Source of the DNA: Sabethes cyaneus
Lineage: Eukaryota; Arthropoda; Insecta; Diptera; Culicidae
Length of the DNA stretch: 64,000 nt
NCBI RefSeq assembly: GCF_943734655.1
Contig: NC_071353.1
Coordinates: forward strand, 23,392,501 to 23,456,500
Direction: 5' to 3'
Each line of letters begins with the position of its first letter. Positions within the stretch are counted from its first letter, which is position 1. The notes under the pieces were generated by a model. That model saw only the letters and a program-made list of their open reading frames with translations, ran no database searches and was not told the DNA's origin. Below are positions 55,322 to 64,000 of the stretch, piece after piece. The position numbers and the translations under genes are program-made.

Positions 55322-58300
55322 ACGCTGAAGCTATTCGCATGGAAATGATTTATCGAATTCCATTCATCCTGGATAATGCGCTATCATGTCAAATATTGGA
55401 GGAAAAATCCTCTTGGGCGTAATCGAGTGGGCGCTTGCATTGAGGATGATTCATGTTTGAATATTTCTACGTGGATTGATGTGCATTCAGGCTTCCAAAT
55501 CATTCAAGGGATTCAACTGGCACACATGAAGGCAAGTAGTCAGTGTTTATCGGTATTCTTTGTTTTAGATTTCGACAGCTTTGCTATGATTTAATGTAAA
55601 ACAACAGACTAACAGACGTATTGCTTTCAAGGGAATTCATACAAAATCGTGGGCCTCCTTTCAGATGAACTTATTGCCAATGCCAACTATTGATTACGTT
55701 GAATTAATAACCACGCATGTTTTTGGTTACTCTTCACTTATTTCAATGTCGACATTCAATGATTTACCTACCTGGAATGATGATTACTATTAATTATGAA
55801 AATGTTACTCTCATAGTTCACGTTAAGGAATTTATTATTCATTAGGCTACAATTCTGCTACTCGTTGGAACCATCCAAACCAGTCCGACTGCCGTCGCTT
55901 TCAGATTTTTGCTCCTAGTTGCGGTGTAGGCTGCCGACGGCGACAAGGGTAGAAAGTCATCATGTGAGAGTAATATTTTCCAGAAAACCACACATCGGTA
56001 TATAGTATATTCCTTTGATCTATATTTGCAAGTGTATTTAATTCAGTTTCAGTTGCCTTATTTCGACTTGTTGCTTCACTTCCATTAATTTTTGTAATCA
56101 TTATCATCATGCACTCGCTCACTCGTGCGTCCTTTGGTAAATATTTAAATCGTACGGAAAATCCTGTATATGGGCGTAAAGAGAAAAATAATCCTTTAAC
56201 CGAACGGAGCAACTTCGAGTCTCTGTTTAAAGCGAAAATTGTTCTTTGATTTACTCATCGTTCAGGTCGAGAAATGATCCGGGTTTATCACGGAAAAGTT
56301 CAAGATCAATTCTCAACCAGCTAAATATTAGGACACAATACTAAGAGTTTCAATTTATTTCTATTTTACCGATTCAGTTGCGTCCGGACGTACGCTTGTA
56401 AATAAATTAATAGAGATATCAACAATGAATATAGCGCTTTCTTTTGTTTAGCTTTGGTTTACTGTTGCTTTCTTGTCTACTCATCAGTGTGTATAAATAG
56501 TTAAATAAATTTTTACCACTCTTGCTCTGATTCTGATCATCTGTCGAAATTAGCAGATGTGCTGCAGTTTTGGATTGATCCGAGATTTTTTTTACAGCTT
56601 GTAGGCTTAGCAGCGTTTCATTTTAGATTCCATTGAGGGAATTTGTAAACGTGAACTCGATTCAGTCAAAGCTACGTCACGTCGGGTTTATCGCTCTGTT
56701 AGTTTTTACTTTTTGTACATGAAATATATTGACAATTAATTCCGTCGCACTACAACATGACATCTTTGTTTTGTTTGATAAGTTTTTAGTTCTTTTTTCC
56801 GTGACTTTGCTACAATCTGATTGGATTGCTACATTTGAAATGCATTTTTAACCTGCTTCTTGAACTTTTTCTCGATTTTTCGAAAGGTTAAACTTTTTAC
56901 TCATATGTGTTTGCTGGTTTAGAGTTTTGCTTGTGTATCTCTTTGTTTGTGTAGGTGAATTTCTTTTCCATTAGGTTGCCTAAAAAATCTACTAACGAGT
57001 AAATCTACTTATAATCTACACTATGTCTGCTGCTCCTTTTCGCGAGTTGATTGTTTATAATCTATGTGTTTATCGTTTAACTTTGGCGACTGTTTCTGTT
57101 CGATAGACTGCGGTTACTAAGGAATGTGGATGATGAAGGAATTTGTACTGAAGAAAACCGTCATGTTTGTAAGCTAATTTCCTGTATGATATTCAATTTC
57201 CTAAACGAAAACGACGTTGCAAGTCCAAATAAAATTATTAGGAATACCTGTACCGTTCCCAAAAACAGAGTATTTTACTACTTATGATCAATAATGATTG
57301 TTTACATTGTTGTAAATTTTAGTTAGGTATGTCGAGCACCATTTGTTGCATAAGAGTTGTCAATAGTCAATAAATATAGATTAATCTTACCACTAGGTGC
57401 TGCTCGAATTTATCGTTGATAACCCTCGCTCTGGGGAGAGCAAATTGAGTATTATAGCACCTCTGGAATCAAAAATCAACATTTAGGTCTGAATTATACG
57501 CTCAACCCGTCCTAATTCTAATAAAAACTGAACAGCCAGCTGCTTAATTTGAGCCCGCTGTCAGATTTTGGGCCCAGGGCACTCTCGCAGTTATTTACTG
57601 CAGCTCGATATGAAGCCAAACCATACCAATAGAATGAATTGGATTTTTTTCTTTTACTCATAAAAATAGAAACTTAAAATTCCCCAGTTTGAAACGAAAC
57701 TATATCTAAATTTAATAACGAAGAAAATCCACGTACCAGACAGCCAGCTTAAGTGGTACCAGCCGGGATACGAGCTAGTTTAGTAGCGAACGGGTAGAAG
57801 CAAGTCAGCATGGAACGCTAAACATTACTGTCGCGTTGGTCTTCCGGCGACACAGGGGGCTGGTGCAGGCCTTATAAGCCATTCGTGAAAAATATTAGTA
57901 CAGGAAGCAAATATATACAGCTACTTTATTGCTAATCCTCTCATAGTGCCTAAAACGCTTATTTAAAGCTGATTACCGACGAAAAGAATTTGAATAGAAT
58001 TTTGGAAACCAAATTAATGCAAATAAGTTGTTAAAAAGCTAGTAAATAACAACGTGCAGTATAAAATGCCAGATGTGCCAACAGGGCCGGCGCTAGCCAA
58101 TTTGTCGCTCCACGCAAATTCTCAAAATGGCGTCCCCAGAACAAACGAAAAACAGCCGGCGTTGCTGTGTGCAGACATTCTACTACCTACACACTCGCAA
58201 AGCCACAGTCTCGTAGCGTCTTTTTGCATAACCACTCACGAGGCAAACAACTCGTGAGCAGCCACTTGCCCGTGAGGGCTAGCGGGACACTGGGATACAG

Positions 58301-59150
58301 ATTTTGTATTACTTTTTATCTTCTTCTTCATCTTACGCCTTCGATTCAACACGCGGATGGGAGTGCGAGTCCTCGCGAGTGATCGGTATCATTTGCTCAG
58401 GCTGCAATAACGTGCGAGAGCGACGACCGTGGCTGTTAGCTAACTTCACACTCGAAAAAGTCGTTGCAGTGCATGAATAAACAAGAGCGTGAGTCCGAAA
58501 GAGATGCTTATGACGGTGTGTTCATTAGAACGAGTCGCGTGTGTGAGAAAATTAGCCCACACAAGTGCGGGCTTCGCAACACTGGTCACAGTCAACCGCA
58601 ATTTCTTTTGAATAAATGTCGGTTTCTTAAAACTCATTATTAGAATGATAAACCTTCAAAAACCTTCAGAAACTTCGCCCTCATACCTTGCTACTTCATC
58701 GAAGATGAATCTGCTGATTGTGGATTCTGAAGAGATTTGAAAACCTCTCCCGAAAAAACGTATTAAATAATTTAATATATCAGAGCGACAAGCCCAACAT
58801 GCTCTTTTGCCTGCTTGGTTTGAGGCGCTCATACACAGGCGAGAGTGTTGACTGAACATGAATTCACCAACATTTTCTATCAACATGTTCGTACGCGTAT
58901 GAGGGCCTTTAGGAATAGAGAGACCCAACTTACTAGATGGCTCGACCAGGTTGAAGCCGATTTGGTTGTGTCGAGATGCTCAACGAATTGGCGATAAATA
59001 ACCCAGCACCCAGATACACCACTTGCCATCCCGGTTTTATGCGCTGAATGAATTTTCTATTGGCATTCATGAAGGACTGTAAATTTTTTCGATCACTGTT
59101 CTTAAATACAATCTGTAAACCGAATTGAATAGGGATAATTTATGTATACA
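55322..59150. other. 3.8 kb without a supported gene
   Basis: Contains a terminal fragment of the 41.9 kb MITE at 55601-55618. The rest is AT-rich and unassigned; a few open frames (58054-58382, 58656-58928) overlap opposite-strand frames and lack domains. The position downstream of the receptor gene suggests intergenic sequence. Confidence 0.4.
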
Positions 59151-59156
59151 ATACAT

Positions 59157-60305
59157 CCCAAGTAACAATTCCAAGTTTTATTACGTTTGTGTAGTGGTTT
59201 TCATGACTAATTTCATAAAACCGCTAATAAAACTATGAGCTCCACCAGAACCAGATTTCTGATGACCGCTATAAAACTGCGTTCTGACCAGGTGGCCCAC
59301 TCTTCAGAATGTTTTCATAACCGCTATAAGAATCAGGTTATAAGCTCAAGTAGTCGTATCACGCTCTGCTGAAATCAGCAATAAAACCGGTTAAGCTTTC
59401 GCTGCTTGACAGCCATCGCCATAATTTAATAAAGCTTTTCGCTTTTCTGGCAAAAGCGAAATAAATTCCCTAGCTTTGTCAACTTGAAAATATATCCGTG
59501 AGCAGAAAAGTTTAAGATTTACTGACAGATCATTCTGAATGATTTGGTTTATAGCGACCAGAATAAAATATCCCATAGAATATTTATTAAATTTTAAGCA
59601 ATTTCGTTGGTTTGCAGCATGTGCGCATTTAATTTTATCGTGCATATTGATTCGATAGGTCGATAAAATCAGCGCGGCAGTGAAATTTTGCAAATTTCGA
59701 AAGCTGGTTGTTTTAACAAATTGAAAATATTCAGTTAGTCAATCTTAATTTCTAGCAAAATCATTTTAGTTGCTTCCTCTGACAGGAAAACTAATTGATA
59801 ATAACTTTCTTTCTGCAAAACACTTTGCTTTGGTGAATTTTTGTTTGCGTGCTAAAACAAAATACTATAATACGGCAATATGACTTCGCATAAACAATGA
59901 TTTTGGTATTAAACTTTGGTATTCTTCATAATAGCAGCAAAAAACAGTTTGTTTAGGGTGTTTCCCTTTTAATAGCTCTATAAAACTAACAGATTTATTG
60001 CGGTTACCGCGATAAGATCAATTTTGATTGATGCGCCATTTTGTATTGCTAGGCCACACTTATGGGAACTTTATAAGAGACGTGGTGCAGCCAACAAGTT
60101 TTAATGTTGTAATATAAGCAACCACAATAAATTTGCTTTCTTAACAGTTTTATTATGGTTTTCCAGCAAGCTGTAAGTGTGTTTGAGCTCGTATCCTTTT
60201 GGTATTGCGCAATACCATAATAAACCCAGAGGTAATGATTAATACCGCAATAAAACCATTATAAAATTCAAGTAAAACCAAGTAGCTTTAGAATTGTTAC
60301 TTGGG
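59157..60305. mobile_element. CCCAAG-ended inverted-repeat element (1149 bp)
   Basis: Left end CCCAAGTAACAATTC, right end the complement GAATTGTTACTTGGG, bordered by AT on both sides (59155-59156, 60306-60307). The interior repeats ATAAAACC/GGTTTTAT-type phrases on both strands. Same terminal hexamer and similar length as the element in the RTE at 38423-39599, but the interiors differ. Superfamily unknown. Confidence 0.8.
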
Positions 60306-60309
60306 ATGC

Positions 60310-61245
60310 CACAGGGGACCTCCACCTGAGCAATGATGACAACTTCGAATTACTGAAATTCCTTGTCAATCTCTTTCTCGAATCAACCACTTTACAAATA
60401 ATCGTCATTCAAAGATCCTGCCACTCCAAGTTTAAATGATTCCACAACGTTTACCACCAGTATTTTAACGATTTTAAGCGTTTAAAATTTTATGAAACTT
60501 ATCAAAATGTTACTCTAATAGAAATAACACGACTCTAACTGCATTCTCAACTGTTGTTGTTGTGCTACTGAAAAATGAAAAACATAAAACTACACCTCCA
60601 TCTATCGCTTTCTGATTCCAGGGTGTAAGTGTATTCACGCTGACCCTCTAGATACTAGATACTAATACTAGTAAACCCACATCAACCACTTCCTGATAGT
60701 AACCGCCAGTAATACCGTTAGTTGCCGATCAACGAGCACATACACACACACACGGTGAAACATTATTAATTTAATAACTTTCACTTACATATCGAAATTC
60801 CCTAATATTTTACATAGCTAAAATGAGCCTTTTTTTTGTCAGTCACAAGCGGGTCACCATCTGGCACTGCAACCGCCGTGCCCAAATGGCGTCCGTTCGC
60901 GTATTCCCAGAACTATCGTTCCATCGAAATTTTTCCTCAGTGATTAGCGTATTTAGGCCTTAACCGCCCAGGGTTTACAACGTTTACGGTTCACAACGCT
61001 ATCTTACACTGCTGAACAGGATGGTTTTCATCGCGCGTTCACTTCTCGGAAGCTACTATTACTACAGCTAAAACTACTACACACTACTGTTGCTCTACTA
61101 CTAGTAGCTATCCTACAACTACGAGTTGCTACTGCTAGCACGGAACTATGAGTGGGTGCAGGTAACTTGCTTCGGTCGTTCGGTCCTGTCCGTCGTTCGG
61201 TCAGTTGTCGTCTTTCGTGCCGATCGGTGCACTGATTGTATCTTT
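60310..61245 (-). other. 3' flank, probable 3' UTR of the serotonin receptor
   Basis: This noncoding stretch lies directly downstream of the receptor stop codon on the minus strand. It contains a short CA run near 60747 and an ATTAAA hexamer on the minus strand near 60768-60773 that could act as a polyadenylation signal. The extent of the UTR is not visible. A 1.15 kb inverted-repeat element begins immediately beyond it. No competing gene is seen. Confidence 0.4.
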
Positions 61246-62652
61246 TCAAAGGAAGCTCTCCCGCGCCGTCTGCTGACCTTCATTATCCAGCACGAACCGC
61301 TGTGAGCCAGGTTCTCCGTACTGGCTGTGATAGAAGTCCTCCCGCATCAGGATGTTCAAGTTAGAGCACCTGAAGTAGAGGATCTCCTGGAACGGCTTGC
61401 GGAAGTCACGATTTAAAGTGGCATAAATAATCGGATTGAGCAATGAGTTAGCATAACCCAACCACAGGAAGAAGGACGACAGGGTCGGATAATCGTCGTC
61501 CATGAGTGGCCGCACCAAAGCTAAGATGAAGAACGGCAGCCAACACACAGTGAAAGCGGACATAATAATACCGAGTGTGGTAGACGCTTTTCGTTCTTTG
61601 GCGAGCTGAAAACGAAGCTTTTTCTGGTGGGGCGATCCAGCGGACGCTTCCGGTTCCGGTGGCTTGAGCATGGCTTGGTTTTTATCCACTGCGAGGGAGT
61701 TTTCCAGTCTTGTTTGGGCCCGTTTTTCGTCCTTCACTATTCGTCGGGCGGCTCGGAATATCTGATAGTATACAAAAAGCATTACCGCCAAGGGAATGTA
61801 GAACGACCCCAGGGTGGCGTAAATTTGATAACCTACGTCTTCGCAGACGGCGCAAAATGGCCGCTGATCGGCACCCTCGCCGATCGTGTGCTTATTGCCT
61901 AGAATAAGCAGCGGTGGCAGCGAAATGCAGGCCGCTGCAAGCCAGACCAGTGCCACGCAAAGCATCATCCGACGGGGAGTTCGCTTCACGCCGTACTCCA
62001 ACGGCTTGGTGATGGCCCAGTACCGATCGACGGATATCGCACATAGGTTCAATATCGAAGCCGTGCACGATAAGACATCGAACGATACCCAGATATCACA
62101 GAAAACTCGACCGAAATTCCACTCGCCTAGGACCTCGTACATCAAAGCGGGTGGCATTACGAGACACGCAACGCACAGATCGGACACGGCCAGTGAAACC
62201 AACAGATAGTTGCATGGTCTTCGCAGCTTGCGCACCAAACAGACGGCAACACATACGAGGATGTTGCCGACGATGGTGCCGAATATCACAGCTAGTAAAA
62301 CGATACATATGATCACCTTCCGGATGGTGTCGATCTCCGGCTCATGATCGAGTGCTTTGCCGGCTAAAGTCGACGCGATGATCGATCCGGCAGTGGTGGT
62401 CGTCGTGCTGGCAGCTGCCGAACTGAGCGCATTTGAGCCACCGGAACCGCTAGCGCCGGCTGCGGTGTGACTCAAGGTTTGATTTAGGGTCAACAGGGCG
62501 AAAGGTGCTACCGTTTGGATACTACCGCCGACGATCGGAACCGCCGAAATGTCAAAATCGGGAACAGCACTGGCACTCGGCGAAGATACGCGATGCTGGC
62601 TTCCAATATTGAGTTCATTAACAAGCCGCAAAATGCCTAGTCTAGCGTCCAT
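61246..62652 (-). CDS. 5-HT7: Serotonin receptor, insect 5-HT7 type (class A GPCR)
   Basis: Encodes a 468-residue seven-transmembrane amine receptor of the plasma membrane. Insect 5-HT7 receptors bind serotonin and couple through Gs to adenylate cyclase; that is family knowledge. Seen in the sequence, numbered from the first ATG: a Ser/Thr/Ala-rich N-terminus with one NQT glycosylation site near residue 57; TM1 about 112-139 with GNILV; TM2 with LAVSD (Asp158); TM3 with CDIW and the amine-binding Asp192; DRY at 209-211; a short third intracellular loop (about 300-355); TM6 motif FTVCWLPFF (about 367-375); NPIIY at 406-410; C-terminus ending RESFL. The sequence resembles insect 5-HT7 rather than 5-HT1A across TM3-TM6. 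The start is the first ATG (62650-62652). The open frame continues upstream to an in-frame TAG with no other ATG, so a spliced upstream coding exon cannot be excluded. Stop is TGA at 61246-61248. No intron is needed inside the frame, and no truncation or frameshift is seen. Very confident about the class, fairly confident about the subtype. Confidence 0.92.
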   Translation of the reverse strand: MDARLGILRLVNELNIGSQHRVSSPSASAVPDFDISAVPIVGGSIQTVAPFALLTLNQTLSHTAAGASGSGGSNALSSAAASTTTTTAGSIIASTLAGKALDHEPEIDTIRKVIICIVLLAVIFGTIVGNILVCVAVCLVRKLRRPCNYLLVSLAVSDLCVACLVMPPALMYEVLGEWNFGRVFCDIWVSFDVLSCTASILNLCAISVDRYWAITKPLEYGVKRTPRRMMLCVALVWLAAACISLPPLLILGNKHTIGEGADQRPFCAVCEDVGYQIYATLGSFYIPLAVMLFVYYQIFRAARRIVKDEKRAQTRLENSLAVDKNQAMLKPPEPEASAGSPHQKKLRFQLAKERKASTTLGIIMSAFTVCWLPFFILALVRPLMDDDYPTLSSFFLWLGYANSLLNPIIYATLNRDFRKPFQEILYFRCSNLNILMREDFYHSQYGEPGSQRFVLDNEGQQTARESFL

Positions 62653-64000
62653 ATAAGGACCAAGAAGTGGCTCTTTCAATTTGCGATAATTGCTTGGAGG
62701 GTCTCTTCGTGTTACTGTTTTATCTGTACTATTCTACAAGTACGCGTGATGTGTGCTTGGTGTTTGAGTGCAGTTCAAAGGACTAACTGTGGTTCTACTC
62801 TCCTAACACGTATATTTCTAAACATGCTCCGATGCTCCATTAACGGTATCGCACTTCTGAACATCTTTTTTTTACTTTAATCTTTACAGCATCATTCGCT
62901 CTTTGATCTCGACAAAACCTTTTGCACCGAGGATAGAGTTCTATGAATAAAAATTTCACCTTATCATCTACAGCTACACTCCCGGGGATGTCGTCAAGTC
63001 AACTTTTCATATCCTATTAAAATTTTAATGGGAAACCCGACCGTGACGGCACCGGCTAGACTGGATTCTCACAGTTTATTAATTACGGTTTGAAATGAGA
63101 TACCACTAGCCCATCCATAACGGTGCCATGTGTAGCGCTGCCAGACACCGGAAAATTCCCCATCGAAGCCAATTTGCTGCTACAGATGGCACTATGCTAG
63201 GAATTGATCAAACTTTCCGAACAAGGGATGACTTTTATTACTATCGTCCTTCTTCTTGCGACAGGTTTTCCTCCGCCCTGACGTCGAGGATCGGTTTTAT
63301 AATAATTGATTATCACCCTCGGTGGGTGGGACCGCCATCCGGCTGGTATGCTCTCACCGGACAACCGAAGGACACACAGCCAGCTAGAACGCAGCCAGAC
63401 CACATCCACTGTCTGTGCTGTAGTAACAAAAGCGTTCACTACCGAAGCTGCCGGCAACCGAGAACATTTTTCTGCTTACGACGTACCCGGAATCTGTCCG
63501 GTTTTGTTATCCCGCCGTGGCTTCAAGCTGTCTTGGAAGGGCCGGGACGGGTTGACAGTGCGCTAGCGCTAGATTGATTATCGCCGTCTGAAAGTAGAGG
63601 GAAGAAAAAGCGAGAGGAGTGATTAGTTCGTTACGACTTAACGACAGATAGGTGCAATTACTATCCGGATTGTCGATTAGTTTGCGGTTTCATTCTCGTA
63701 AATAAAATAATGAATATTATATTAGAAGTCGTATGTCAGCTTTGATGAAAATTCCAGTGCTTAGTTACAATATAAAGGATTAGAAGATTTTGATTCAAAC
63801 TTATGATAGTACTAAATCTCAAACACTCGGATAGAATACTCAATTGTAAAATTGATAGGGTTTATTGCTAATTGCCGTCATAGAAGGAAAGCCACTTCTT
63901 GTTTCATCATTTCTTGGATGGATTTAACGAATAATCCAAAAGTTCTTGTGCCAATTTGGCCAATTTCAGAACCGGGGCTACACAAGTGTCGTAAGTTTCT
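62653..64000. other. Upstream flank of the serotonin receptor exon
   Basis: This is 5' of the receptor on the minus strand and should hold its 5' UTR and probably an intron or promoter. Open frames here (for example 63128-63577 on the plus strand) have no recognisable domain, and overlapping frames on both strands are equally open, so they look like chance. I see no convincing promoter element or repeat. Confidence 0.35.

Noticed and set aside
61627..62209. Plus-strand frames opposite the receptor
   Set aside because: They are shadows of the conserved receptor coding sequence on the minus strand.
62653..62679. Receptor start at the TTG nine codons upstream of the first ATG
   Set aside because: TTG initiation is not expected in an animal nuclear gene, so the ATG at 62650-62652 is preferred.

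Overview
The window is animal nuclear DNA and almost certainly comes from a culicine mosquito, most likely an Aedes-type genome. It is AT-rich and gene-poor. It is crowded with non-LTR retrotransposons, tRNA-derived SINEs and short inverted-repeat elements of kinds typical of Aedes. It holds one intact protein gene of recognisable function: a serotonin receptor of the insect 5-HT7 type, encoded on the minus strand near the right edge (61246-62652), apparently as a single coding exon. No operon-like or prokaryotic organisation is present. Species assignment is inference from repeat and receptor character, not from a database search.

Layout. 1-15000: edge fragment of an RTE-like reverse transcriptase, a broken non-LTR reverse transcriptase at 2.1-2.5 kb, a SINE inserted into a TA-flanked MITE (3.07-3.53 kb), a ~490 bp foldback element (6.15-6.64 kb), a decayed non-LTR reverse transcriptase (12.0-13.0 kb) interrupted by a hAT-like MITE with a perfect 8 bp target duplication, and a rearranged copy of an array-bearing repeat (13.9-15.1 kb). 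15000-24000: a foldback MITE, SINEs, a 2.7 kb element containing about fifteen ~142 bp tandem units (16.8-19.5 kb), quiet sequence, a TTAA-flanked 716 bp MITE and a ~15 bp minisatellite. 24800-33200: a nested pile of elements with a palindromic hammerhead-ribozyme-like repeat (27.85-28.10 kb) and a decayed R1-like retrotransposon that has lost its endonuclease (28.9-33.1 kb). 35800-41000: a 122 bp hAT MITE, a SINE, and an RTE-clade retrotransposon on the minus strand split by a 1.18 kb inverted-repeat element. 41900-52200: a MITE, a 176 bp ATTC microsatellite, quiet sequence, a 1.29 kb TA-flanked element, a second ribozyme-like palindrome, a TA-flanked MITE, a pyrimidine-rich tract and a 200 bp-arm palindrome. 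52200-61200: mostly unassigned sequence with another CCCAAG-ended element (59.16-60.31 kb). 61246-64000: receptor exon and its upstream region.

The features do not form a pathway; the window is best read as a receptor gene beside a long repeat-laden intergenic or intronic region. The most interesting signal is a repeated sequence that matches the hammerhead ribozyme core (CUGANGA, a 6 bp stem II, GAAA, a palindromic stem III and a UC cleavage position). It occurs five times in three loci, twice as head-to-head palindromes, which recalls the ribozyme-bearing ends of Penelope-like retroelements.
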